This document shows positions 50,881-64,000 of a stretch of DNA of 64,000 bases, piece after piece. The notes beneath the pieces were generated by a model. The model was not told the origin of the DNA and did not search any database. It saw only the letters and a program-made list of their open reading frames with translations. The position numbers and the translations under genes were made by a program. Each line of letters starts with the position of its first letter. The first letter of the stretch is position 1. Source of the DNA: Tyto alba (Eukaryota > Chordata > Aves > Strigiformes > Tytonidae); contig NW_024881279.1 in NCBI RefSeq assembly GCF_018691265.1, positions 6,043,243-6,107,242 of the forward strand. The letters are read 5' to 3'.

Positions 50881-53800
50881 CTCATGCCCTATTCCCTTCC
50901 TTTCTGTGATGTACAAATTATGTCTTGAATACTTCTTTCAAATGTTACCAAATACTGACTGCACACTTGTCTTTCTAATAAAATCAGAAATATTACAATT
51001 TTTTCTATACTGGATTTAGAAAATTCATGGTGCTGGAGAGAAAACAACTAGACATGGGAGTGTGAGCACAGCTTGAGAAGTCATTAATGGACAGCAGTAG
51101 TCCCCTATGGACTTTCTATTCCCACTAAATCTGAGCCTGTACTGTGCATTTGCATATTCTTAAGGTATGACCTAGGACAGTTAATAATAGGCACATTTAA
51201 TCTCAAAGAAATAGTAAAAGGAGTCTAGAAGCTTTTAAATGTTGATGGATAGTGTAACTCTAATCACATGTGTAATCTAATCTAATAAAGTAGCTTCCTG
51301 TTGATCATCATCTTGGAGAGGGTCAAAAGCTTCCATTCTGAAAGACAGCATGATCATCTGTGGGTTTCTCCATCTCTGATTTCAGCTGCAGAAAGGTGTG
51401 GGAACATTTCAGACAGTATAATGGTATGTGTTACATGGCAAACCCACATGTACAACTGCAGTGTTGGACAAATTGAAGTTACATGTGTTATCTAGATCTT
51501 AGTAGTTATGTGATGCTTTTAAGATTTCTTCTTCCTACATCATTTGTGTGTATGTTCTGTATTCTGCATACAGAATGTATATTCTACACATTGTAATCTT
51601 TACATTAACTTGGAATAACTGGTAAGTGAAACATACAACAAATCCACTATTCTTTATTAGCTAATTATTTGATTTGGAGTCCCAGCATTCAGCAGTTCAA
51701 GCAAATAATGTAGAATTACTCATTACATGAGAACTACCATAAAGGGTAAGAATTAAAGATTCTGCCTATTTCGGTCTCTTCTTTCTGATAGCTCTATCAA
51801 GCATGAGTGACAAATGTATTGGATCCATAACCGCATCCAGACATAGGGTCATTGACTCAAACTGTCCCTAATGTTTGACTTCCATTTTCTCTTCTGGAAC
51901 ATTATATGAGCAGTAATATGTATTGCCAAGCTATCAGCTTTTCCATGGTGGCAAGAATGTTAATGTCTACTGTTGCTGTATTTCCATTTGTTTTTTTTTA
52001 GTTTGTGCATTTTTTTCTCAAATGTGTCAGCAGTACAGTAGAAGTATTTGAGTGTTCCAAGTGACCAAAGCTGCTGCTTAGCTAAGCCTTGAGTTTCCCT
52101 ACCTTCCTCTTGGTTATATCTTATGAATCATTTAACAAAACCCATTTAAAAGCAGAAATTGAAATCCTGATCCCAAAGAAGTCAAAACTTCTAGTGGTCT
52201 ATGATAATACCCGGTGTTTCATCATTAAAAGATAAATATCTGTAAAAATGTGGCCATTTTTAAATTTGTGCAGTCTCTGGTATAGGTACTTAGTAGTTCT
52301 CATACCAGTAATGACTCTTGATGGAGGCTGACATTTCTACGGCAATTTTTAAGGCTGCCAATTAATGCCATCAGAGGAAGTTGTGGATAAACAGCATTTT
52401 ACAGGATCAACACTCCAGCTGTAACACTCTGGGATTCTAAGTATGATGAAAAACTTGTTTGAGATTACTCACAGAAAAGAGAGACTGTATGGTCATTTTA
52501 TTTTACTGCAAAAACCTGATAGTCCACTGCCAGTAAACACAAACATCACTCTTCTATATTTGTAGTCATGAGCCTCCCGAGCTTCCTCTTCATTTGTTTA
52601 CTTTCTCAGGCTGCAAGTTAATAACAAGTGTCAGTAAAGCCCTTCTAGCCATGGCCTTTTGGCTTTGTCCTGTTTCATTATAAAACCAAATGATCCAGAA
52701 ATCCACCTGAAAATGTAGTTAAGTGATACGAAATTTACAAACACTAACAAATTACCGGTAGCAGAACATGCTGAGTTTCAAATCATCCTGCAGCCAGAGA
52801 GACTGCTAAATTAATTAGCCTGATAGAAAACTTCAAGGAGAAGCTACTGGGACAATCCACTGAAAGGACGAAAGAAAGATTTCTTCTGCAATGATGACAT
52901 TGGGACTTTGACACTTACTGTGCTGAAGTGTTTGCCAAGCCCTTAAAAAAATCTATCTATATATTAATGTCAGTGTACCACCATCCACCTACAACAATTA
53001 CTAAGAGCCAGTAGTAAAGGTTATACACATACTAATGGCCATGTCACATATAGATTCTTCCATGTTTAAGGAGCTTATTATGTCTAATAAATATCTTGAC
53101 TGTTATTGACTGTTCAGCTCATGTTAAAAGATTTGATATGGTATTATTCCTTTAGGAAAAAAAAAAAAATCATGAAAATTTGTGGGCCACTTAAAACCCT
53201 GTAGGGCATGAAATTGATACTGTGTGAGAAAGAGAGAAAGGAATTCCCTCATTAGGTCTTGCACATTAGTACAAAGGCTGTTGTGCTAGTTTAATCTGAG
53301 TTCTTCTGATATATCCTCGTAGCTCATTTATACCAGACATGCACATGGAATAATACATTAAAATACTGATATTTCTTTTAATTATGTTTTTTTAATGTCT
53401 CCACTTTTTTTTTTTTTTTTTCCTATGCATATGTATTGTGTATGAGAGAGCAAGGGACAATTATGTAAGTAGGTGAATTAAATATCCTGAACTGAAACAC
53501 TGACTCCCTGCTTCCAAATTGTGATGTGTAACATAATGGCCCTCAAGCATTATGGTCAGAATAACATTTTTACTCTCTTGTTGATGAACTTAACAGTATT
53601 GAACAATAAGCCTGCCTCTGTGGCAACAGTGAAAGATGATGCGACAGTGTTTCTTTCCAACGCTTGTGATATGGTCGACTGGATTATAATTTAACTGCTG
53701 CTTAGGGTTACTGGTTTGTATAGCTGATCCCCCCTTTTATATCTCAGTAAAGAATGTTACTTTAATATCCAAAGTGTTGAAAAAGGGTCAGAACACAGAA

Positions 53801-56800
53801 CATGAAGCTGTTAGTTAGTTTTGTCTCTCCTGCACACCTAATATATTCAGGTTGTCTACAGTGTTTTCTCTGATATGGATTAGTGTGCATGAAAATTTCA
53901 AGTTAGGTTTTCTGGTAGTGACTCTGTCCTGGAAAGTACTATGAAATCAGCTGGAAAAATGATCTTGTCCAAATTAGAAATGCAAATGCAGTCATCATGT
54001 CAGACAAACACATTTTCTCTGAACAGATTTTAATGTTTGACTATGGTAAAATCAAGCTAAATTCATTTTCCAGTTCAGTGTCAGCCCAAGTAACTCAGGT
54101 GGATATTGCAAACCCCACAGGGGAGGGAGGAGGAATCAGAAAGCAGCAGAGATAATCCCTCATTGTCAGTCCATCTTACTGTATGTCTTGCACCGCCCTC
54201 TTCTTGCAGTCGAGAAGACCTCTTTGTAGTGATGCACCCTTATTAAAATGTCAATTTACTGATTAAAACAAATAGAAATATATTTAGCAGAAGAAACAGT
54301 GGGATGGATAAATCAAGCTGAAATACAATTTGTGTTCCCTTAACATCACAGCACATTTATATAAATGGAATTTTTTTTTCTGCCTAGTACTAGGGTCACA
54401 GTTATATTGTCTCTATCTTCTGATTGTAATTTTTCAACAAGGATCTTGCTTGAAAAATTGGAAAAGCATCTGGCATTATTTGGTATTCCCTCCAATCTGA
54501 GATCCACTGTTTATGCTCTTGGATTTTCCATGTTCACTGGGAATGGTGAAGTCTAGAAAGGGATGGCAGTTACAGTCATATCTTTTCAGATTAAAACTGA
54601 AGTTAATAAATATAGAAATATAGCAGTAGTTTCTGCTAGTGTTGTCTCTCTTTCTTATCTCCTATATCCAAACCACTGTAACACTGTTTCTTGCTCTTCA
54701 CATTATTCTTGTCTCAAATTTGGGCAGTGCCTCCAGACATGTCTAGAGATAGATCAGACACATTGGCTTTGGAAATATAATGTATATTCCCTGAGAGAGA
54801 GTAAAACCCAGTTTCCAATTCAATTGTTACTTTGTGTTTGAATTATTCAGCATTACTGACGCACATGGTTCTTTTTTATTAGAACTCTATGTTTTGTATC
54901 TTTGTTCTGATAAAAAGTAACATGTACATCAGGAACCCTGAATAATTCAGTGTTACTTCATAACTCAGGAAGCTTACTCTTTTCCAAGACATTTCTTGCC
55001 TAGATGTTCTAGAAATCAAGCAATTCTCTTATGAACAGTTGTTCCTCTGTTGTAGAAGTGGATTTTAGCTACCATGCTGAGTGCAAAGTTACAGAATTTG
55101 CTGTCGTATTGCCTGAGGCAGCCTTGACTCTTTCTCTGTGGGAAAAGGACAAAACATTTTAGTTATTCGAGACAGTAACTCAAGTATCCACAAGGAACTA
55201 TTCCAACTTTAATTCTTCATAGAGGATCTTCTTTCAGAATTACTTTAAGCATTGGCAAGAGAAATAGTATTTCTCTTCTCTCAGATGAGGTCTTCATTAA
55301 TGTATCATTTTTTGAGAAACATAAAGCATTTTGATTAAAATTTTAAATTATTTAAAGCCTTCTAAACATTGGTTTTGTGTGTTTAAAAATTATCGATCCC
55401 TTATCAGAAGACCTATCGAGATGTACTGGAATTCATTAACGAGACTAGAATTTTAGCATTTGCCAGAGAACTATCGAAAGACAACTGCAAAGTGTGCTGA
55501 TTTAGAAGCAGCTCTACAGAGGTCACCTTTTGTTTTTAAAAATTAATTTTGAGGTCTCAAAACCAAGAGAGGAACTGTAGACTGTGTGAATTAAAAGCTG
55601 ATCATCAGTTTCCACACTTATGTAACAACTAAAGTGTAGCAAGAGAAAACCTTGTAGAAAGAACTCAGTGTTAGTTTCTTTTCCTTCTGTGTGTATTGTT
55701 CTGCAGGGCCATACAAGTCCTATAACTTCATGTTTTCATTGGTGTCATACCACTGGACACTTCTAAATTGCAACACTGATGCTCTTCCTTGTGACCACTT
55801 TCTGTCTTCCAGCACATTTGACAATCTGCTTTTTCCACTTCTGAGGTCAGCTGCTTATTTTACCCTTTCATTTCATTCTAGGCAGAAAAGTCACCAATCT
55901 CCTACTGTTTAGAAGACCCCAGTCTCAAAATTTCTACCTTTGGCACAATTACAGCAATTGCTGGTCAATTCCAGCAGAGTGGAGTTAATTTTTACAAAAT
56001 GGTTTTGTAGTTTATGAATTTTCATCTTTATTTGTTTCACATTAGATTCTCTCTTACACTGTGGAGTGAGGAATGGTATTGGATATTCACTGATTTTCAC
56101 AGTATTTGTGTCTGTTAAGTTCATATTAGAAGAAGGAATTTTCTTTGCTGTATTTATATTTACTATACTTTAGAGCCAGGCAGGAGAGGTGTCTGCCCTT
56201 TCATTTATTTCCTATTTAAGCCTGTTCCAGATATCAATTATGTGACTAACTGATTATCTGTAGAGGAGCTTCATCTTTTCCTGCTTAGGTGATTCCTCTT
56301 AAATACAACGAAAATTACATTAGAAAACAATCTATCAAGATAGCCAGCCCCCAGCCAATTTATACTTTTGATGGTTTTGTGTTGTACAGATTTCTAGATT
56401 ATGCACAAGCCATGTGTAGCAGCAGCAGCTGTAGGGATTTTTTTTCTTATGTCTCATGGCTAAAATCCGTATAAGTTTGTAATTATAGTGGTTTCTTCTG
56501 ACAATAAATTCTTTACCTCTAAAATTACAAATTGTGATTTTTCTATTTCATCCCTAATCCAGAGGTGTTCTGAAGAATGCTGCCCATCTTGTAAGGTTTT
56601 CCACTGTGGTATCAGGTTGACAGGAACTGTTTCCATGTGATAGGATTGAAACTGCTGTCTTTTCATGATGAAATCAGTCTTTACAAAGACTTTTATTTTT
56701 GCGTTTGTTTTGCTCAGTGCACACTAAAGCTAATGTAATATGGAAACAAATCTTCCTCCGTTGATGTAGAAAATTAAGTGTTTTACCTATGTTTCCATGG

Positions 56801-56952
56801 AGACAATCAGACTGCCACAAATGAACTTGAAAAGGCTCTGAGTTCTGCAGAATTTAGCTGTTTTGAAATGACTACATTACGAGTCATTCACAGAGATCCT
56901 TTGCTTGTCTTCTGTGATGTCTTCCAGGAGTCCTGGGGTGATTTCTAGACAG
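50881..56952. other. Non-coding AT-rich stretch
   Basis: No gene, RNA or clear transposon. It holds A13 (53157-53169), T17 (53405-53421) and a small imperfect palindrome around ATTCTGCATACAGAAT (51559-51574). Open frames are 60-92 codons and unremarkable. Confidence 0.55.
53405..53421. repeat. Poly(T) tract, 17 bases
   Basis: A plain homopolymer run of 17 T. Confidence 0.9.
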
Positions 56953-57110
56953 TAAGTATTACTACCCCCATTTTAAATGTTGAAAAAGAGAGGGAGGTAT
57001 AGAGTGACTAATTCACTTATCCCAAGCCACAAAATGGTCAATGATAGAACAAGAACACAACATAAGAGTCTCCTTTCCTTCCTGCCCATTGACTAGGACA
57101 GCCACTGCCC
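56953..57110 (-). repeat. MIR-like SINE fragment (inverted)
   Basis: In plus-strand order the blocks ACCCCCATTTTAAATG, AAGAGAGGGAGGTATAGAGTGACT, ACTTATCCCAAGCCACA, AATGGTCAATGATAGAACAAG and AAGAGTCTCCTTTCC follow the inverse complement of MIR through its core, in the right order and spacing. The corresponding MIR blocks read 'ccccattttacagatg', 'gagaggttaagtgact', 'ttgcccaaggtcaca', 'agtggcagagc' and 'caggtctcc'. This is the longer and clearer of the two MIR-like relics in the window. MIR orientation is therefore minus. It is old and non-functional. Confidence 0.65.
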
Positions 57111-60100
57111 ATGCATTAAGATGCTAAGAATGCTAAGAGCAAGTGTAAAGTTAGTAATTCTTCCATGGCATAATGTTTCAAAGAATGCTATCCATATTGT
57201 ACCTTATTAATTAAACATAAAATGAGCTCCTATATTTTATACTCAGTAGCTGATAAAGTTTGGAGCCAAAATCTGTTTCATTTATCCTAAAAAATAAGCA
57301 AAGGAACTTAATGGAAAAGGTAGAGGTTTTCTCATTTCAAGGTCTGAATATCTTAGCTAGTTGAACATTTAAATACGAGAATGTAGAGATATGCAGGGGG
57401 CCTAGCTGGGAATTGTTGTAACTGTAACAACATTGACATTCAGTCTGTCGACAAATAGAGCAAACTCATCGGCCTTTCAGAGAATTCATATCCAGAATTT
57501 TTATTGCTTGCCTAGGTCTCTACAATGCTGTGTTAGAAAAGAATTGTAATTATGCATATTGAAATACTGATTTGTAAAAACAGTCATTTGCTCCTTATTT
57601 TTACTTTTGCTGATGGATTCATTAATAGCAGTGATGCACTTTTATTTCTGCATTATCTCTGAAAAATAAGCATTAAAAGATATATGTTATTCATGTTTTC
57701 AAATGAGATTTAATGACATAAAATACCTAATGAAGAATAATATTTGATTGGTAATGGATTTTTCTGTATGAAAAATACAGAGGAGTTCTATATTGTTTCA
57801 TTTTTTTTTTCTTACTCATAGTTCACAGTATTACACTTCATTATAGTTTTTAATCAAAGTTGGAAAACAGTTCAGTATCTCATGAGCTAGCTATCTGAGT
57901 TAAATTGCGGTCATTTTTTCCCCATTGTATTAGTGCTTCGGTTAAAGTATAAATTACAACAAATTCAGAAGTATAAAAGAAGTGTTTTCATGACATACAA
58001 TGCAACTTCTCTCCAAGCTAATCAAAATATGTGTTTGCATTCATTTGAAATGGGAAAGGTGTATCTTTAATTATGCATGAATAATTTAAAATATCATTTT
58101 CTGAAAAAGGAATAACCTGTTTTGTTTTTATTTGCCTTAGAGTAAAATAATTTCTATAAAATGAAATCCCACTAAATTAATGATAATTCACTCTAGTGTA
58201 ATAGAAAGCGGTCTAGGTCATTTCACATGAGAAATTATATCCAGCATTTCAAAAGTATCATAGGATTGTCAAGGCATTCAGAAATCTCAAAGTTATCTTC
58301 AATAGACTTTTTTTTTTTTTTTAAGAATGATTTGGAGTCTTTTGTATGGCTTTGATTTTTTAAAATCTTTGTAGTTTATATTTTCAGTATTTCCTCAGCA
58401 ACAATTAAAATAAAATCTTGCTAACTTTTGGAGAGAAAAACAAGATTCTGTTGTGGTACTAGGATCTGGACATGTAAGGGGATCAGCTGGTATCACAAGA
58501 ACCCAAGTTCAATCACAGATATGAAAAATGCAGCCTCCACTTCTTACAAAACTAAAATATGACTTACAGTCATTTCACAAGATATCAGCTACCTAGTTTT
58601 ACCAGTGTGGAAATCCAAGTGCTTTCCCACTCTTTCCCTCACACTCATTTACTAGAAAATTGAGCTTGAAATTCTGAGGGAGCATATTTCGTCCTGGAAG
58701 AGGTATGGCTGGGCTGGGGCTGGGGGTCAGTAATGGCTCTCCTGCAGACTGAGCCATGACTGCTTTGGCTGAGGAGTGAAAAGCTGGTAGGATGGAAAAC
58801 ATCTGGAGCATCAGGATGCCCAGGGTTAGAGATGTTTCTCTATGTTGTTACAGGGTACATTTGAAAAGCAAGCAGAGAGCTGAGGCTGGCCTAATGGAAC
58901 AGTCATGATTTTAGCTCTGCTCCTGTTAAGACAGATAATTCAGAATTGCATCCTCCCATCAAGGCAGAAGCAGATGTGTCTTCATTTCTGCATGTTCCCC
59001 CAGTTAAAGATTAGACCTATCTTCTGAAGCTCTCCACTTACACCCCAGGAAGTTTGAAGCTGGATCACCCCAGGGGCTTGGGGAGCTCTAAACCAGAAGC
59101 TGTAGAGCTGCTGTCATTAAGCATATGCCAAAGTCCTGTGAGTCCCAGAGAATGGGGTTATTTTTGTATCCTCACTACTTCCTGGAACTAATAATTGAAT
59201 GGAATATCTGACCAATGTCCTTCTGTCTGTAGGAATTTTAGGTCTGTTTTGCCTTCAGCTTACCAGGATATACAGAAACACACCCTCAGGTATGACACAC
59301 GCAAGCGCAAATTATCACACAGTAGAAGTGCGTGTGTCTACTAACTAGAATTTAGAGAAGCATCATGGCACTGGTGCCAGATCATACTTTATTGAACCGA
59401 TGTGAGTGCTCTGTGCTTGCATCTTGGTTGAACTTTTGCCTTGCAGGCAGGGGAGCTGTTTGTGAACAGTGCACCTGGTGCTAGCTGGGAAACAAAGCAA
59501 GTACCAAGCTCTATTTGACAGCTTCTTTTTTTCCAGTGGATGTTTGTTTTTTCTTTTTCAGTTTCAAAAGGAAGTGTTAAAAAGATAAATGTATTAGCTA
59601 AGCATACCTAAGTATATGAAATATTTTAAATCTGCCCCAGTGTAGAGAAGTATGTGAGATACATTTGCAGTATATTGAGACATAAATCATAATGTTTCAT
59701 TGTCAGAAATCAAACCAGGAGCTTCTCTTTTATGACTCTTTAGCAAATCAGCTTTGGTCTTGCACATGTCTCTCTACTAGTTGCTAGCCAAATACCCTCA
59801 TTGATGGTTGTGGCTGATTACCACATGCACCAATGGAAGCACATTTCCTAACTCATAGTCCTATCTTTTTTTTTTTTATTTTCTTTGCTTACTTTCACTG
59901 CATCAGATTTCTCTATATTTATCACAGAAATTCATTTAAATACTCAGGTTCTTATCCTTTGCTTCAGAAAGGAAATCTGTAGAGTCCTTTGAAGCATCTT
60001 TTGCCTTAGATGGCCCTTAGCAATGTCAAAAGCAATTATATGTCAGTTATAAGAAATTATTTTTGAAAGTGCCTGTAAAAATTAAAATAGATGTTTCTGT

Positions 60101-63100
60101 GCACTGTACCAATGTCTTCAGCCACTCAAATGTTAGAGTACTCCAAAACAAAAGTATACAGAAATACTATGCTGTGATGGAACAAATGCTGACAGTTTGA
60201 GATGCTACTGTTGAACTGCCTTGAGAAATTCCATTTACTGAAAATAATTCACATACATGTTTGAAACATTCAGGCCTACGGTAATTAATTTTCAGCTGAA
60301 TTGATTTCTGTATGCAAATTGCTCTGAGTAATTATACAGAGAGGGAACATGCAAGAGAGAAAGAGAGTCTTAAATATCTGAGCTTGTTAATCGAAGACAT
60401 GTTCTCCCTTAGACTTGGGGGAGGGCTAACACCAATTTTCTCCCTAATGAAGCAGAATGATTTATGCCAAGATTTGCAAAAGCAGAATAAAAACCATTGG
60501 TAATTATTGGCAATTGATGGGGGAGTGGGGTGTAATCTGTTATTAAATAACATTTTTAAAAAACAGAATTATTAACAATACCAGCTCTGAGAAGAAATGT
60601 TACACTTAGCTACAATAAACAGCATAGTCTTAGCCACTAGACATGGCCACTTACCAACCCATAAAATAAGAAAATCTGGGGAAAGTGTGCAGGCAGAAAC
60701 TTTCTGAATGACTGGAAGTCCATCACAGGTTTACCTGGGTGTCTTGTTCATACAAGGGCGATGGGATAGTCCTGTTGCACTTGGATTAGGCTCCACTGAC
60801 AGTCTAACCTCAGCACATGGACTGGTTGGAGTTTACCACAGGAGCATTGAAAACTATCATGTTTTCCCAGAGAAGCAAAGTAATGTTCATCTGAGTGTTC
60901 TTTAAGTTAATATGTACGGTCATGTTCACTGTTAGAAAAAAAAAAAAAAAAACATAAATTCATCATGTACTTTAAAGCTGAGTAGAAGCTCTAATTCTGG
61001 AGAAAGTCTATGGTTTACTTCAAACAACTGAAATATTAAAACCAAAACTGATTTTAGCCATCATGTGTTAGCTATCATGTGTTGAAAACATGCCTTTTCC
61101 TAGCAAAAATCAAGGGCAAAGTTTGTAGGGATTTTTATTAATACATGTATAAGCTGGCTGTATGGCTTCTTACGCATTTACTGTACAACAGTTTTCATGG
61201 AACTACATAGCAAAATTCATCCTAGTCACTACTTTGGTGCTCTGATCACACTTCCTCTTTGGCTGTCACCATATTTTAAGTGGAGACAAGATGCTGGTTT
61301 GAAACATTGCCTCTTTGATCCAATGTTTGCCATGAGCTGCCATTTGAGCTTTGTGCTGAGTGGGGAGGAAGGCAGGTGAGGAGTCAGCCGTCCACCCCAC
61401 CTGCCCAGCCCAGCTCACATTCGCAGCTTTCTCATTCCCCTGCCCTTGCTGCAGGCTTGTACAGCCAGGAGCTGTGCTTTCCTTCTTGTGCTTGCTTGTG
61501 GAGTGGAATCAAGTAATACATAATAATACTGAAATGCACACCTATAATGTAATGCATCATTTAATTGAGAAGCTTTCACTTATTGTCAATCTCTTTTGTC
61601 TTAAAATATGCACTAGGATCTCTGCATCGAAGACAGCAGGTCCCATTTTCCAGTTCATCATACCTTTCTTAACAGATGTTCTTCTTTTCTCATATAGTCA
61701 GAACAGTTCCAAGGGGATTGCATAAAAGCAAATGCTCTTGACATTTCATTATGCAGAAGTATTTTTGTCATTGAGTGATCATAGTACTTATTGTCAGGCA
61801 ATTTTGAAAACAAAAAAAACCCCAATATTTACATAATGCCATTTCTTTTTGATTGTGTAGTTTGTTTCAGCTCCACTAAACAGCTATGCATTTGAAATTA
61901 CTCTCTTCCCCCAAACAAATGGTCATAAAAACAGAATCAAGCTCATAAATCTTGCTGTGAACTAGTTGTACGGTTTCTGCAGGATTACACATCCATTGCT
62001 GCAAGACATTGAAAGTATTTATTTATTATCACCCTTTTAAAGTCAGATGTGTGAAAAATAAATTTACTCTGTTGTGATTAACACAAAGACCCACAGCTGC
62101 AGCATATAGAGCTACAGTCTTATAGAGCAACTTCTCCCTGTACTGCCATTGTCTGAACTAAGGATTTTCCTGCAAGTCATAAGTCTTATTTTATAGTGGT
62201 AATATGTAAAAACACAAAACGTAATAGAAAAGTATCTCAAACACTGTTGTTAGGTCTTTGTCCAACACTGATTTATATTGCAAACTCACAGCCTCTGGTG
62301 AATGGTACAGGGAGAGGAGAGGAAAGTGTTTACAGTTCATAAGTGAACAGTGTCTGGTCTGCTTGTGGAGCTGGGAGGGAAAGGGATAGGGGATGCAATT
62401 GGTGCTTGTAATCCTTTTGGTATTGGAAAGAGATGTCAACATGCCATTAGGAGATTGTTAATCGTCTGATGCAATCCCTGATGTTTATTGTTTACTAATT
62501 ATTCTGGTATCTCTATGAGTTAACCACAGAAGATTTATAGTTTTAAGAGGGAACTTAGGTTGCTAAGCATAATAAAAGCTTGACCAAAAAAAGGAATGCA
62601 AGTCTTTTGTCTCCTAATGACAGAAATTCTGATTCTGCACCTCTATTTTGTATAAATGGGTTTAGCACAGGTTTTGGGTCACTGCCTACATATGAAAGCC
62701 TTTCCCCCTTGTAGTGCAATCAGCTGACCTACAGAGTACAGTTTTCTTACAGAAATATTGTGGCCAATGAAGCAGAAACTTTAGCCCATCTAAACACTTC
62801 TTCACCTGTGCTCTGCCAGACAGGAAGAGACTTCACAGCTCAGAGTACAAGGACTGCTGGCCAGAAAACAAATATCAGTGGCAGAAACATAAAGCTGTTA
62901 AGTGATGAAGAGTAAGACCTGTGAGCCAAGATAAAAGCCAGAAATTCTGAATTTTTGCAGGACAAAATACTTCTGAAAAATATTATACTGAGAGATGTGC
63001 AGTACTATGTTTCCCTGTATTTCAGACAGTTGTGTTCTGGAGTGGATAGTTCCCCTGGAGACCAAGTGTACACAGATTTGAACATGGGAAAAGCTCAGGA

Positions 63101-63826
63101 CAGGAAATTATGCAGCCTAGGTTCACAAAAAAATAGACAGGTTGACTGAAGTGGGTTTTCATCAAAGCATTTATGTTCACGTGAAAACTTTCATTACCAT
63201 ACTGGCTGGACACATATGTCCTCCAAAAATTTTGGACCAGTTCTCAGACACTGTCGGGTCAGATTAACTAACCATATCAATTTCACCTTCAGTCTAAAGA
63301 AAACGTGGAAAAATGTTCACATATTAAAGCCAGGCTTGAGGTATTTTTTGTTATTACTCTGCAGACAGGCCTGAGTAACTGTGTGCAGACTCCTTGACAT
63401 AGAAAAGGGATGGCTGTAGTTTTCCTTGCAAGCTGATAAAATAGCATTTTTATAACAAAAAACTTTTTTTTCTCACTCCTCTTCCCACTTTCATTTATTT
63501 ATTTGTACTTTTTGCTCTTCGTTTTCAAAGATTCAATACTGATTGCTTTAGGACAAAAAGAACTGTGATAACAAATATGGTTGTTGTTTCATCTTATTCT
63601 CAAGGGTCTTTCCTTCTGCAGATGATGAGCATCTGCTCCTAGTCATGTAGAAATCTGATTAACAAAGCATGATCTTTGATTAGCATATTTCAGAAATTGT
63701 TTCTTATTATGAGCTCTCCTTAGGGCTTGTGTTTCTTAGCAGTAGAACAACCTTCCAAACTTATATAACATGTTGAGGAACTTTGCAGACATATAAATCC
63801 CTATTTTGACCCTTTATGTTCGTATG
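57111..63826. other. Non-coding stretch with homopolymer tracts
   Basis: No gene I can support. It holds T15 (58308-58322) and A17 (60936-60952). A GC-richer patch at 61360-61460 ends in a strong pyrimidine tract with CAG; this is discussed as a possible splice acceptor. Open frames, including 121 codons at 61360-61725, give nothing recognisable. Confidence 0.5.
60936..60952. repeat. Poly(A) tract, 17 bases
   Basis: A plain homopolymer run of 17 A, without a retrocopy body or AATAAA close upstream. Confidence 0.9.
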
Positions 63827-64000
63827 TGTTGTGGATTAGGCCTGGTTGGCAGCCAACCACAATGCAGCAGCTCTCTCTCCCTTCCCCTCCGGCAATGAGA
63901 AGGGACAGAGATCCAGGCTTGGGGTTCGAGATAGGACTGGGATGGGGGAAAATCCCCCTTTTATGATCACGAGCAAAAGGCAGACTCGTTAGGGGAAGAA
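63827..64000 (-). mobile_element. Second LTR copy, cut by the window edge
   Basis: From 63827 to the end the sequence matches 21638-21810 with about 15 substitutions and one single-base indel by hand count (near 9%). The shared part is the U5 end, so this copy is also on the minus strand. The bases left of 63827 show no primer-binding site and no retroviral gene. It is therefore a solo LTR or the 3' LTR of an element lying beyond the window. At 42 kb apart, the two copies are best read as separate insertions of one family, not the LTR pair of one provirus. Confidence 0.8.

Noticed and set aside
21638..64000. The two same-orientation LTR copies as the LTR pair of a single provirus.
   Set aside because: They are about 42 kb apart, differ by near 9% in the shared part, and no gag, pol or env remnant is seen between them.

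Overview
The window looks like vertebrate nuclear DNA, most likely avian. The main evidence is a 3' fragment of a CR1 LINE at about 37951-38256, ending in the ATTCTATG-type octamer tail typical of bird CR1. A retroviral-type solo LTR and very old MIR-like fragments fit the same picture, and I see no Alu, B1 or L1. The DNA is mostly AT-rich, with long homopolymer tracts and no operon-like gene packing, so bacterial features are not expected.

I find no protein-coding gene, rRNA, tRNA or CRISPR that I can support. Every open frame is short (208 codons or fewer) and the longest lies inside an LTR. The window reads as an intergenic gene desert or the inside of a very large intron; the sequence alone does not separate these two.

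Layout. 1-21637 is unique AT-rich DNA with simple tracts (T29 at 186, a G34 tract at 6701, A23 at 8104), an old palindromic repeat at about 9365 and three unassigned open frames, of which the minus-strand ones at 1357-1740 and 5657-5953 deserve a search. 21638 to about 22687 is an endogenous retroviral LTR on the minus strand, with a CCAAT box, a TATA box and an AATAAA signal in order and no internal retroviral region beside it. 22690-37950 is again non-coding, with an A-rich stretch (25010-26790), a clear old palindromic repeat (29367-29485) and an MIR-like fragment (32225-32345). The CR1 fragment at 37951-38256 is followed directly by another old repeat. 38362-63826 is unique DNA with a second MIR-like fragment (56953-57110), a perfect 11-bp hairpin (47078-47112) and several poly(A)/poly(T) tracts. 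From 63827 to the end a second copy of the same LTR family begins in the same orientation and is cut by the window edge.

The features do not form a pathway. They are separate transposon insertions of different ages in a non-coding background: MIR-like and palindromic relics are oldest, CR1 is intermediate, and the CpG-containing LTRs look youngest. I found no convincing undescribed system; the best leads are the unexplained open frames and the two LTR copies.
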